A DNA stretch of 64,000 nt, from NCBI RefSeq assembly GCF_001613505.1, contig NZ_BDCM01000022.1, positions 1-64,000 of the forward strand, written 5' to 3'. This stretch comes from Nocardia mikamii NBRC 108933 (GTDB lineage: Bacteria > Actinomycetota > Actinomycetes > Mycobacteriales > Mycobacteriaceae). Position 1 is the first letter of the stretch. Every line of letters starts with the position of its first letter. Below the pieces are notes generated by a model, which was given only the letters and a program-made list of their open reading frames with translations, ran no database searches and was not told where the DNA came from. Shown piece by piece: positions 1 to 8,166 of this stretch. A program made the translations under genes and the position numbers.

Positions 1-953
1 CCTAGATGTTCGGCTTCGTCGTAGTAGCACATCCAGGGCCTGTCGAACTCAGGCGTTCGAGCGGCGAAATATTCGTCCGCGCGCGAGACCTCGGACAGTG
101 CTTCATCCGTGCGGCCGAGCGTCGACAGAATTTGCGCGCGCATGGTGCCCAGCATGGCACGGGTGGTGTACGCGAGACGGTCAGATCGGACCTGCGCCAG
201 TTCGATAAGCGACAAGGCACCGTCGGCGTTGCCGATGTACGCCGTCTTGCGGGCCATGTCGGCCAAGGTCGCCGCCCGGAGTTCCCACGACCCGGCCGCG
301 TCTGCGCACCACAGGGCGAAGCGGAACTGCCGTTCGGCCGCGGTGTGATCGGCGATGTCGAATGCGGAGTATGCGCTGATACCGGCTAGGTTGCCGATCG
401 CCTCGAGCAGAGCTTGGCGGGCCGCCGGGGCTGCGACGCCGTGGAGTAGAGGAGTGAGGGCACGCAGGTGCCGGGTCGCGGTATCGGCCGCCGGGCCGCC
501 CCCACGAACGTTCTCCAGAGACGCCGCGCTGCGGGCGATCTCTCGAACCTTCTCGACGTCGGACCATCCCACCCGCACCGCACTTCCCGGTACGGGCAGG
601 TAATCGTCCGGGATGGTCTCCAGATCGAATGGGCTCATCAGATCAACCGCGAGAACATCGCGGTGGGCGGCGACCTGGTTCCGCCGCCTGTCGGCGACGA
701 ATCCGAGCTCCGCCGCGGTGGCACCGAGTACCGCGCAGAGCGCGGTGCGGTAGTCCTTGCCGGGCCACCGCACCGCGCCACGTTCATAGCGGGCGATCGT
801 GTGGGCGTCTATCTCTCGCCGCAATCCCTGGCTGCGCCACAGAAAGGAGTTGACCGCCTCGGCCAATTCCCGGCGGCTCATCGAACGCCTTGGGACAGAC
901 GGCGAGGCGGTGGCTTCCCGGCGCTGCTGCAGTTTGAGATTCGGACTCGGCAT
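1..953 (-). CDS. XRE-family transcriptional regulator (partial, 3' end beyond window)
   Basis: The frame stays open from an ATG at 953 to the left edge, giving at least 317 residues, so the C-terminus is missing. Residues about 25-85 form a helix-turn-helix domain (MSRRELAEAVN, then HTIARYERGAVRWPGKDYR, then LGATAAELGF). The rest is Ala/Leu-rich helical sequence of the TPR-like kind found in actinobacterial XRE sensors (LSLIELAQVRSDRL, ILSTLGRTDEALSEV). It probably binds DNA through the N-terminus and senses a ligand or partner through the helical part. It is divergent from the operon starting at 1127 and shares a 173-bp promoter region with it, so control of that operon and of itself is likely. 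An internal ATG at codon 25 is a possible alternative start. Confidence 0.85.
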   Translation of the reverse strand, partial: MPSPNLKLQQRREATASPSVPRRSMSRRELAEAVNSFLWRSQGLRREIDAHTIARYERGAVRWPGKDYRTALCAVLGATAAELGFVADRRRNQVAAHRDVLAVDLMSPFDLETIPDDYLPVPGSAVRVGWSDVEKVREIARSAASLENVRGGGPAADTATRHLRALTPLLHGVAAPAARQALLEAIGNLAGISAYSAFDIADHTAAERQFRFALWCADAAGSWELRAATLADMARKTAYIGNADGALSLIELAQVRSDRLAYTTRAMLGTMRAQILSTLGRTDEALSEVSRADEYFAARTPEFDRPWMCYYDEAEHL

Positions 954-1126
954 ACGGCCCCCCTTCGGTCGACTGATCCAAGACAACCACTGCGCCGTCG
1001 ATCGCGGAACCGCTCGCCGCAATCTGCCCGGCAATCTGCCCTCTGGGAATCCTTGCTTGCGAGCGACGCTGGGTGCATTCATCAATCCGATTCGCAGCGG
1101 ATTTCCGTTGAAAGGAAAGAAGAACA
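954..1126. promoter_or_regulatory. Divergent promoter region between XRE regulator and oxidoreductase operon
   Basis: This 173-bp non-coding stretch separates two divergent genes and must hold both promoters. A purine-rich ribosome-binding site (AAAGGAAAGAAGAA, 1111-1124) lies just before the GTG at 1127. I see no clear long inverted repeat. Confidence 0.5.
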
Positions 1127-1465
1127 GTGAAACCACTTCTGTACGGCTATCTACGGTTGGATGTAGCCGGTGAGCGCATCGGCGAGTGCGAGAGACGTAT
1201 CCGGTCGTTCGCACACCGTGAAGAATACGACCTGGGCATGGTGTTTCACGAACGCCGCTGGGGCAGAGCAGCGTTGGATGCGCTTATCGCCGAGTTGCGG
1301 CGCGCTGAATGTCGCCATGTCGTCGTGCCGACTGTCGACCATCTGACCGTGCCTGAAGCCGTGAGGCAAGCAGCGGAGGCGAGGTTGTGGTGTGAGGCCG
1401 GGGCAGGGGTACTCATCGCCGCGGCGGCGACAGGCATCGGTCAGTTGGATAGGGCAGGTCGATGA
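1127..1465 (+). CDS. Resolvase-like small protein lacking the recombinase serine
   Basis: This 112-residue protein reads like the N-terminal catalytic domain of a serine recombinase: YGYLRLD at residues 6-12, an E-x-R helix (GECERRIRSF), a loop ending FHERRWGRAALDALIAELR, and VVVPTVDHLT. In true recombinases the first motif ends in the nucleophilic serine (Y-x-R-V-S). Here that position is aspartate and there is no DNA-binding C-terminal domain, so recombination activity is unlikely. The GTG start follows a good ribosome-binding site and the stop overlaps the next start (ATGA), so it is translated with the oxidoreductase. A similar protein lies at 27396-27947. The function is unknown. Confidence 0.75.
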   Translation: MKPLLYGYLRLDVAGERIGECERRIRSFAHREEYDLGMVFHERRWGRAALDALIAELRRAECRHVVVPTVDHLTVPEAVRQAAEARLWCEAGAGVLIAAAATGIGQLDRAGR

Positions 1466-2550
1466 AGATGCTCGGTTACGGTCGCCGGTACGAAAGTCCG
1501 CCCAGACCGAAGACCACTGATCTGTGCGGCCAGCCCAGTCACACCGCGTTCTCGCCCACGAGGCTACGTGCGGGAGTTGTCGGATTGGGCGCGCAGGCGC
1601 GCGACGATCACATTCCTGGGATATTGGCGTGTGCTACGGCAGATCTGGTTGCAGTCTGCGACGACGTTCCGGAAATTGCGCGAGAACAACAATACCTGCA
1701 GAAGGTCCCGGGGTATACCGATGCGGGTGCGATGATGCGATCTGAGGACCTGGACATTGTCGTGGTGTGTGTACCGCACGCGGCCGGTCGAAGTGTCATC
1801 GAGGCGGCCGCAGCGAACCGCGTGCACGTGCTGAAGGAAAAGCCCTTCGCCACAACGCTTTCCGAAGCTCGCGATTTGGCGCAGCTGTGCGATGAGGCTG
1901 GTATCGAATTGATGGTTACCCTGCAGCGCAGGTTCAACCCGATCTATGCCAGCTTCCCGCAACTGGCGGACCGTGTGGGAACGCCTTTCGTCGTCGACGC
2001 TCGCTACACGATCCATGTCGACGATCCTTCCGAAGGCTGGCGAGGAGATGTCGCTGCTGCCGGCGGCGGATGCGTCATCGACATGGGCTACCACTTGATC
2101 GACCTGGTGCTGTGGTACTTCGGCCTGCCTGATCTCGTCACTGCAGACTTATCGGTCGCGGCTCGCCTCGATCGGCATTACGACGCCGAGGACACCGCCA
2201 TGATCCACTTCTCCTACGACAGCGGCCTCTACGGGTCGATGCTGCTGTCACGGTTCATCGGTCCGAAGACAGAAGAACTACGTCTGGTTGGCTCCGGGGG
2301 AATCGTTCACCTCGAACGCGGGCGAGTCAGCCGCCTGACCAACGACGGCACACCCGTCGAATCCCTTGTCCGGGAACAGGCATGGCCCTCGGCGGCCGCG
2401 ACGCAGATCGACTATTTCCAGCGGGTTGTTGCCGGCGAGCGTCCGAATCTCAGTGGGCCTCGCGAACACCTCGCGCACATGCGGTTCATTACCGCGTGCT
2501 ACGAGGCGGCGCGCACCAGAATTCCAGTCAACCCGAAGGACATCCGATGA
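1462..2550 (+). CDS. Gfo/Idh/MocA-family NAD(P)-dependent oxidoreductase
   Basis: This 362-residue protein has the family's Rossmann start (VVGLGAQA, residues 39-46), the conserved KEKPFA dinucleotide-binding motif (125-130) and the catalytic D-x-G-x-H motif (IDMGYHLID, about 206-214). The family oxidises or reduces sugar, inositol or sugar-nucleotide hydroxyls. About 35 extra residues precede the Rossmann fold. The start is set by the ATGA overlap with the upstream gene, and the end overlaps the aminotransferase in the same way. An oxidoreductase next to a DegT aminotransferase is the usual arrangement for oxidising a ring hydroxyl to a ketone and then aminating it, as in kanosamine-type pathways. 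The actual substrate is unknown. Confidence 0.9.
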   Translation: MKMLGYGRRYESPPRPKTTDLCGQPSHTAFSPTRLRAGVVGLGAQARDDHIPGILACATADLVAVCDDVPEIAREQQYLQKVPGYTDAGAMMRSEDLDIVVVCVPHAAGRSVIEAAAANRVHVLKEKPFATTLSEARDLAQLCDEAGIELMVTLQRRFNPIYASFPQLADRVGTPFVVDARYTIHVDDPSEGWRGDVAAAGGGCVIDMGYHLIDLVLWYFGLPDLVTADLSVAARLDRHYDAEDTAMIHFSYDSGLYGSMLLSRFIGPKTEELRLVGSGGIVHLERGRVSRLTNDGTPVESLVREQAWPSAAATQIDYFQRVVAGERPNLSGPREHLAHMRFITACYEAARTRIPVNPKDIR

Positions 2551-3800
2551 ACCCAACTCTGGCGATACTCGGCGGCGCCCCCGTCATCGACGATCAGAGT
2601 CCACATTTCCAGTGGCCGCCCCTCGATGACGCAACGCGGAAATCGGTTCTTTCTCAGCTGGACTGCTCCATCTCCATCTACGACCGCTCCGGCGTCATCG
2701 CGAAACTTGAAGACATGCTTGCTGAATACTTCGGGGTGCGATACGCGGTATCGACAAGCTCGGGGACAGCGGCGCTGTACTCCATGTACGCGGCATGCGG
2801 GATCGCTCCCGGTGATGAAGTAATCGTTCCCGCCTACACCTTCTTCGCCACCGCCACACCACTGCTGCACCTCGGAGCCGTCCCTATTCTGGCGGACTGC
2901 GACGACATGGGAAACCTCGATCCGCGCGAACTTCCGCGACAGATCACTGAGAAGACGAAAGCCATTGCCGTCACACACATGTGGGGTATGCCAGCGCAGA
3001 TTCGCAGTATCCTTGGCCTCGCCGAAACCTACGGGCTGTCTGTACTCGAAGACGGCTCCCACGCTCACGGCGCGACCGTCAGCGGGCGGAAGGTCGGTGC
3101 ATTCGGTCGCGCCGCGGCGTTCAGTATGAACGGGCCCAAACCTCTATCTGCCGGGGAAGGTGGATTCGTGCTCACCGACGACGAGCATCTGTACTATCGA
3201 CTGCTCCTGCACGGTCAGTACAACAAAAGATGCCGGACCGAGATACCCGAACACCACTCTTTACACCGCTACGCGGTGACTGGGATGGGCCTCAAACACC
3301 GCATCCACCCTTTGGCTGCCGCGATCGCTCTCGACCAGCTGTCGCGCCTCGATGACTATCTCCTGGGCCGCCAACGGATCGCCACCCACATCTGCAACCG
3401 GCTCGAAGAAGTACCGGGAATCGCTGTACCCCAACCTGGTGCAGATGTCCGGTCGGCCTGGTACGGGCTTGCCCTTCACTATCGTGCGGAGGAACTCGAC
3501 GGTCTTCCGATCGAACAGTTCCACCGGGCGGTACTCGCCGAGGGATGCCGTGAGATCGATCGTCCAGGTTCGACCTGTCCGCTCAACCTGCTGGAGCTTT
3601 TTCAAAACCCTGGTCCACTCTTCCCTGGATACGGCGGCGAATTCTCCTACAGGCCCGGTGAATTCCCGAACGCGGAACGAATCCATCAGAACACCGTGAA
3701 GCTGCCCGTCTGGCACCGAGAGCAGGACCTGCCCGTGGTGGACGACTACATCGACGCGATTACCAAGGTAGCCCAGCACGCCTGCCACCTGAGAGGATGA
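2547..3800 (+). CDS. DegT/DnrJ/EryC1/StrS-family PLP aminotransferase
   Basis: This 417-residue protein belongs to the sugar aminotransferase family that transfers an amino group to a keto-sugar or keto-cyclitol. Visible landmarks are STSSGTAAL (69-77, phosphate binding), VPAYTFFAT (94-102), the LEDGSHAHGA stretch with the PLP-nitrogen aspartate (about D169), and FSMNGPKPLSAGEGG with the Schiff-base lysine at about K198. Translation starts at the ATG overlapping the preceding stop (ATGA), and the end overlaps the NUDIX start. It also resembles 3-amino-5-hydroxybenzoate synthase-type enzymes, which belong to the same fold family, so the product could be an aminosugar, aminocyclitol or related amine. 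No glycosyltransferase is nearby to narrow this. Confidence 0.93.
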   Translation: MNPTLAILGGAPVIDDQSPHFQWPPLDDATRKSVLSQLDCSISIYDRSGVIAKLEDMLAEYFGVRYAVSTSSGTAALYSMYAACGIAPGDEVIVPAYTFFATATPLLHLGAVPILADCDDMGNLDPRELPRQITEKTKAIAVTHMWGMPAQIRSILGLAETYGLSVLEDGSHAHGATVSGRKVGAFGRAAAFSMNGPKPLSAGEGGFVLTDDEHLYYRLLLHGQYNKRCRTEIPEHHSLHRYAVTGMGLKHRIHPLAAAIALDQLSRLDDYLLGRQRIATHICNRLEEVPGIAVPQPGADVRSAWYGLALHYRAEELDGLPIEQFHRAVLAEGCREIDRPGSTCPLNLLELFQNPGPLFPGYGGEFSYRPGEFPNAERIHQNTVKLPVWHREQDLPVVDDYIDAITKVAQHACHLRG

Positions 3801-4243
3801 CCACCGTGACCAACCTCATCGAGGACCTCATCACTACCGCCGAACGAGACGGAGTCGTGCAGCTGGTCGTCGGCGCAGTCATCCAACGCGAGGACCGTGT
3901 ACTGCTACTCCGCCGCCCCGGTGATGACTTCATGGGCGGTATTTGGGAACTGCCCAGTGGGAAGGTCGAACCGGGCGAAAACCTTGGCGACGCTCTTACC
4001 CGGGAGGTCGCCGAAGAGACCGGCCTGACCATGACAGCGATAGGCCGCTACCTCGATTCGTTCGACTACACCTCGGCAAGCGGAAAACCCAGCCGCCAGT
4101 TCAATTTCGCGGTCGACTGCGTCGCGTCCGACCCCGTTCGGCTCACAGAACACGATGCCTACACCTGGGCTGCCCTGACCGAGGAACTACCGGTCACTGA
4201 GGCCGTCAAGAAGACCCTGGCCACCGTCGTCGCGGGTGGGTGA
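3797..4243 (+). CDS. NUDIX hydrolase
   Basis: This 148-residue protein has a perfect Nudix box at residues 55-77: G, five residues, E, seven residues, then REVAEETGL. The stretch before it (LLLRRPGDDFMGGIWELPSGKVEPGE) is typical of MutT/ADP-ribose pyrophosphatase-like enzymes that split nucleoside diphosphates linked to another group. The start overlaps the aminotransferase stop (ATGA), so it is the last gene of a four-gene operon. It may process a sugar-nucleotide made by the two upstream enzymes or clean up a by-product. That role is an inference from position only. Confidence 0.93.
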   Translation: MTTVTNLIEDLITTAERDGVVQLVVGAVIQREDRVLLLRRPGDDFMGGIWELPSGKVEPGENLGDALTREVAEETGLTMTAIGRYLDSFDYTSASGKPSRQFNFAVDCVASDPVRLTEHDAYTWAALTEELPVTEAVKKTLATVVAGG

Positions 4244-4299
4244 GGCTGCACGCCGACCGCTCCGGCCGGGGTCGACGTATCCAAAGCCGTTGCCACAAA

Positions 4300-4480
4300 A
4301 GGGGACTCGGAGTTCATGACGAAGGCATGTTCACTTTCGCGCTACCGGAGATCCGGCGCCTGCTCGCTCATCTGGTCTTCCATCACAGACGCCCCGCCGA
4401 TCACATCCAGCATGACCGAGCTGGCGCCGCCGACAACACCAAGCCCGACTCGGCCACTACCGCGCCGACGAGGACGACCA
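4300..4480 (+). mobile_element. IS701-like transposase remnant (C-terminal end, frameshifted)
   Basis: In the 260-bp gap after the NUDIX gene, one frame from about 4327 reads LPEIRRLLAHLVF then PADHIQH. The +1 frame continues as SWRRRQQHQARLGHYR. Joined, these resemble the conserved C-terminal tail of IS701-family transposases (PEIRRLL, then a W-S-x-W-R-R-R-H-Q-A-R-x-HYR pattern). No N-terminal part, inverted repeats or target duplication are visible, so this is dead debris. It lies where the lower-G+C operon meets the G+C-rich catabolic genes. The identification rests on motif memory and needs an ISfinder comparison. Confidence 0.55.
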
Positions 4481-4503
4481 CTCACCTGACCGCCGTTTCG
4501 GCC

Positions 4504-5244
4504 CTAACTCCGCGTCGTCGCGCCGTTGGCAGAACCGCGGTTCAGCACCCGATCCGCGGCTTCCCAGTGCGCATCCGAAACCCACAGCCGGGCAAAGGAT
4601 TCCACTGCCTCCGAGGGTGTAACGCCGGACACCACCCGCTTGATCGGCGCCGATGCCGGATGCGCCAGCCCGGCGGCCAGGGCGCGCCACTCCTGCTCGA
4701 AATCCGCTCGCGGCACCACCCGGTCGATGAGGCCGTACCACTCGGCTTCCGCGGCGGACAGCACGGTGCCCGTTCCGGCCAGCAGCAGGGCACGGCTGCG
4801 CCCGACCAAGAGGGTGAGCCGTTCGGCCCCGCCCCAGGCCGGCATGATCGCCAGCGCCACTTGATTGAACCCGATGGTGATGTCGTCGGCGGCGATCCGG
4901 ATATCGGCCGCCACCGCGAATTCCGCGCCGCCGCCGAGGGCGTGACCGTTGAGCGCCGCGATCACCGGCGCCGGGAACGCGGCCAGCCGATCGCAGATGC
5001 CGCGCATCCGCCATGCCATCCGGGCCGCACCTTCCTCGGTGCGAATCGCGGCCAGCTGCTTGAGATCTCCGCCGGAGACGAACGCGCGCTCTCCCGCACC
5101 GCGCACGACCAGCACCCGGGCTCCGGCCGCGGCGTCGATCGCGGCGTCGAGCTGGTCCATCGTCTCCGGTGCGATGGCATTGCGCGCCTGCGGACGGTTG
5201 ATGGTCAGTACCGCGATCCCGCCGTCCACTTCGAGGTCGACCAT
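4504..5244 (-). CDS. Enoyl-CoA hydratase/isomerase family protein (crotonase)
   Basis: This is a 246-residue crotonase-fold protein. It has the CoA/oxyanion elements FVSGGDL (about 55-61) and GHALGGGAEFA (about 100-110), which includes the first catalytic-type glutamate. At the second acid position, where hydratases have FGxPE, this protein reads FNQVALAIMPAWGG. A two-glutamate hydration mechanism is therefore doubtful, and isomerase, hydrolase or other crotonase chemistry is possible. The ATG at 5244 has a GGAG-containing ribosome-binding site. The gene is divergent from the CoA ligase at 5356, with a regulon-type inverted repeat (5285-5299) between them. Confidence 0.9.
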   Translation of the reverse strand: MVDLEVDGGIAVLTINRPQARNAIAPETMDQLDAAIDAAAGARVLVVRGAGERAFVSGGDLKQLAAIRTEEGAARMAWRMRGICDRLAAFPAPVIAALNGHALGGGAEFAVAADIRIAADDITIGFNQVALAIMPAWGGAERLTLLVGRSRALLLAGTGTVLSAAEAEWYGLIDRVVPRADFEQEWRALAAGLAHPASAPIKRVVSGVTPSEAVESFARLWVSDAHWEAADRVLNRGSANGATTRS

Positions 5245-5284
5245 CCTACGTTCTCCATTCTGGATATGTTGCTTCTCCGAATCT

Positions 5285-5299
5285 GAGAATATCATCTCC
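5285..5299. promoter_or_regulatory. Candidate regulon operator, GAGAATATCATCTCC
   Basis: This imperfect copy of the GAGAAT-N3-ATTCTC inverted repeat lies in the 111-bp region between the divergent crotonase (4504-5244) and CoA ligase (5356). The left arm is intact and the right arm is degenerate. It contains a TATCAT hexamer that could be a rightward -10 element. Confidence 0.5.
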
Positions 5300-5355
5300 G
5301 TATTCGGGTCCGGACACCCGGCCTTCCCCACGTCGTCGGGCATTGGAGCTGAGCC

Positions 5356-6909
5356 ATGCGAAAGATCCCGCAGCAGTTGGTCGATCGGTACGAGGCGCGC
5401 GGATGGTGGACGCGCGAATCCCTGGGGGAGATGCTGGCGCGGGGCCTGGCCGGGGCACCCGAGGTCCCGTTCCGGGTGCATTCCCAGCTGCGTCCCTGGT
5501 CGGGCACGGTGCGTGAGGTCGAGCACATCGCCCGCCGGCTCGCTGCCGGATTGCGCCGCCGCGGTGTGGGCCCGGGCGATGTGGTCGCCTTCCAGCTCCC
5601 CAACTGGATGGAGGCCGCGGCCACGTTCTGGGCCGCCTCGTTCCTCGGGGCCACCCTGGTGCCGATCGTGCACTTCTACGGCCGCAAGGAACTCGGTTAC
5701 ATCCTCGACGCCGTGCGCCCGAAGGTGTTCGTCACCGCGGAACGCTTCGGCGCCATGGCATTTCAGCCCGATCTGTGCGATCAGGTGCCGATCGTCGGCG
5801 TGGTGGGGCGCGACTTCGACACCCTGCTCGACAACGCGCCGATGCCCGGAATCGTCACGGTCGCACCGGACTCCCCCGCGCTGATCGCCTTCACCTCCGG
5901 CACCACCCGCGACCCGAAGGGCGTGGTCCACAGCCATCGCACCCTCGGCTTCGAAACGCGCCAGCTCAGTGCGCATTACCCGCCCGACCTGGGCGCCCAG
6001 CTCACCGCCGCACCGGTCGGGCATTTCATCGGCATGGTCAACGCCCTGCTCATCCCGGTGCTCGACGGAACGGAGATCAACCTGGTCGACGTATGGGATC
6101 CCGGCCGGATCCTGGCGCTGATGTCGGATGTCGGCGCCACCGTGGCGGGCGGTGTGCCCTACTACCTGACCAGCCTGCTCGATCATCCGTCGTTCACCGA
6201 CGCGCATCTGCGGCAGATGAAATACGCGGGGCTGGGCGGAAGTTCGGTGCCGGCCGCGGTGACCACCCGCCTCACCGATCTCGGCATCATCGCCTACCGC
6301 GCCTACGGCAGTACCGAACATCCGTCCATCACCGGCTCCGACTGCACCGATCCGCAGGACAAGCGCCTCTACACCGACGGCTGCCCGCTACCCGGCGTGG
6401 AGATCCGGCTGTCCGACGACGGTGAGATCTACAGTCGCGGACCGGATCTGTGCCTGGGTTACACCGATCCGGAACTGACCGCCGCCGCATTCGACGACGA
6501 GGGCTGGTACCGCACCGGCGATGTCGGCCACCTCGATGAGGACGGCTATCTCACCATCACCGACCGCACCACCGACCTGATCATCCGGGGCGGCGAGAAC
6601 ATCAGCGCGGTCGAGGTCGAAGACGTTCTGCATCGCATGCCCGCGGTCGCCGAAGCGGTGGTCGTCGCCGCACCCGATGCGCGACTCGTAGAACATGCCG
6701 CCGCGGTGGTGCGGGTGCGGCCCGGCGGCACCCCTCCGACGCTGGCCGACGTGCGGGCGCATCTGGCAGCGGCCGGGCTGGCCAAGCAGAAGTGGCCCGA
6801 GGAACTGCACGTCGTCGACGACTTTCCCCGCACTCCGAGCGGCAAGGTCCAGAAGTACCGCGTGCGGGCCGCCGTCGCCGGGCAGGCCGTTGCCACGCGC
6901 AAAAACTGA
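5356..6909 (+). CDS. AMP-binding acyl-CoA synthetase (FadD-type)
   Basis: This 517-residue ANL-superfamily ligase activates a carboxylic acid with ATP and joins it to CoA. The adenylate motif FTSGTTRDPKGVVHSH sits at about residues 178-193. YRTGDVGHLDEDGYL and the C-terminal PSGKVQKYR, with the catalytic lysine at about 497, are present. The chain resembles cyclohexanecarboxylate- and FadD13-like ligases more than long-chain FadD, which is a family-level impression. It heads a rightward run of genes to 13556. Its last codons overlap the operator at 6908-6922. Confidence 0.92.
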   Translation: MRKIPQQLVDRYEARGWWTRESLGEMLARGLAGAPEVPFRVHSQLRPWSGTVREVEHIARRLAAGLRRRGVGPGDVVAFQLPNWMEAAATFWAASFLGATLVPIVHFYGRKELGYILDAVRPKVFVTAERFGAMAFQPDLCDQVPIVGVVGRDFDTLLDNAPMPGIVTVAPDSPALIAFTSGTTRDPKGVVHSHRTLGFETRQLSAHYPPDLGAQLTAAPVGHFIGMVNALLIPVLDGTEINLVDVWDPGRILALMSDVGATVAGGVPYYLTSLLDHPSFTDAHLRQMKYAGLGGSSVPAAVTTRLTDLGIIAYRAYGSTEHPSITGSDCTDPQDKRLYTDGCPLPGVEIRLSDDGEIYSRGPDLCLGYTDPELTAAAFDDEGWYRTGDVGHLDEDGYLTITDRTTDLIIRGGENISAVEVEDVLHRMPAVAEAVVVAAPDARLVEHAAAVVRVRPGGTPPTLADVRAHLAAAGLAKQKWPEELHVVDDFPRTPSGKVQKYRVRAAVAGQAVATRKN

Positions 6910-6922
6910 GAATATGATTCTC
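6908..6922. promoter_or_regulatory. Regulon operator, GAGAATATGATTCTC
   Basis: This is the best copy of the repeat: arms GAGAAT and ATTCTC around ATG, extended to TGAGAAT/ATTCTCA by one more base on each side. It sits 22 bp before the start of the amidohydrolase at 6945. Its core includes TATGAT, a good -10 hexamer, so a bound repressor would block RNA polymerase. The repeat begins two bases before the end of the ligase gene. Confidence 0.75.
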
Positions 6923-6944
6923 ATAACGAACTAAGGAGACTCTT

Positions 6945-8126
6945 ATGACGAAGATCGAGCTGCCGTATCAGCTCTTCGACGCCGATAACCACCTGTACGA
7001 AACCAAAGAGGCCCTCACCCGGTACCTGCCGAAGGAATTCGAGGGCGCCATCCAGTACGTGGAACTGGGCGGCCGCACCAAGATCGCGGTTCTCGGCCAG
7101 ATCAGCGAGTACATCCCCAACCCCACCTTCGAGGTGGTCGCGCGGCCCGGCGCGATGGAGGAGTACTTCAAGAACGGCAATCCCGAGGGTAAGAGCCGCC
7201 GGGAGATCTTCGGTAAGCCGATGCGTTCGATTCCCGCGTTCCACGAGCCGGGCCCGCGCCTCGAGCTCATGAACGAACTCCAGCTCGACCGCACGCTGAT
7301 GTTCCCGACGCTGGCCAGCCTCATCGAGGAGCGCATGCGCCATCACCCCGATCTCATTCACGCCGTGGTGCATTCGCTCAATCAGTGGCTGCTCGAGGAG
7401 TGGGGTTTCACCTACCAGGACCGCATCTTCACCGTGCCGGTGGTGAGCCTGCCGATCGTGGACAAGGCGATCGAGGAGCTCGACTGGTGTGTCGAACACG
7501 GCGCCAAGGCGATTCTGGTGCGCCCGGCGCCGGTTCCGGGTCTGCGCGGGCCGCGCTCGTTCGCCCTGCCGGAATTCGATCCGTTCTGGAAGCGCGTGGT
7601 CGAGCACGACGTCCTCGTCACGATGCACTCCTCCGACAGCGGCTATTCGCGGTTCAACGCCGAATGGGAGGGCAGCAGCCTGGAGATGCTGCCGTTCCAG
7701 ACGAATACCTTCCGGATGACCACCGAATGGCGTCCGATCCAGGACGCCGTGGCGTCGTGGGTGTGCCACGGCGCGCTGTTCCGCCACCCCGAGCTGAAGG
7801 TGGCCGTCATCGAGAACGGCGCCTCCTGGCTGGCCCCGCTGCTCGAGAACCTGCACGACACCTACAAGAAGGCGCCGGAGGGCTTCGGTTTTCAGGATCC
7901 GGTCGAGGCGGTCAAGCGCAGCATCCACGTCAGCCCGTTCTGGGAAGAGGATCTGCAGGCCATCGCCGACCTGATCGGTGTGGAGAACGTGCTGTTCGGC
8001 TCGGACTACCCGCACCCCGAAGGCCTGGCCGAACCCGCCCGCTACATCAACGAGATCAAAGATATGCCGCTGGCCGATCAGGAGAAGATCATGGGTGGCA
8101 ACCTGGCCAGGCTGCTGAAGGTATGA
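6945..8126 (+). CDS. Amidohydrolase 2 family metal-dependent hydrolase or decarboxylase
   Basis: This 393-residue TIM-barrel protein of the amidohydrolase_2 (ACMSD-like) family has the N-terminal metal motif FDADNHLYE (D12-x-D14-x-H16, E19). A histidine lies in TMHSSDSGYS (about 227) and the C-terminal aspartate in GSDYPHPEG (about 353). Family members hydrolyse C-C or C-N bonds or decarboxylate, so a ring-opening or decarboxylation step on a CoA-linked or free intermediate is possible. An AAGGAG ribosome-binding site precedes the ATG. It lies between two CoA ligase genes and has its own operator copy. A related protein is encoded at 13865-15115. Confidence 0.9.
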   Translation: MTKIELPYQLFDADNHLYETKEALTRYLPKEFEGAIQYVELGGRTKIAVLGQISEYIPNPTFEVVARPGAMEEYFKNGNPEGKSRREIFGKPMRSIPAFHEPGPRLELMNELQLDRTLMFPTLASLIEERMRHHPDLIHAVVHSLNQWLLEEWGFTYQDRIFTVPVVSLPIVDKAIEELDWCVEHGAKAILVRPAPVPGLRGPRSFALPEFDPFWKRVVEHDVLVTMHSSDSGYSRFNAEWEGSSLEMLPFQTNTFRMTTEWRPIQDAVASWVCHGALFRHPELKVAVIENGASWLAPLLENLHDTYKKAPEGFGFQDPVEAVKRSIHVSPFWEEDLQAIADLIGVENVLFGSDYPHPEGLAEPARYINEIKDMPLADQEKIMGGNLARLLKV

Positions 8127-8166
8127 GCGGTGCGGCGCGCGGGCGGCATACCGCAGAGGACGCAGC

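Noticed and set aside
6908-6922. Iron-regulator (Fur or IdeR) box
   Set aside because: The repeat is GAGAAT-N3-ATTCTC and lacks the GATAAT repeats of Fur sites and the TTAGG core of IdeR sites. The genes controlled are catabolic.
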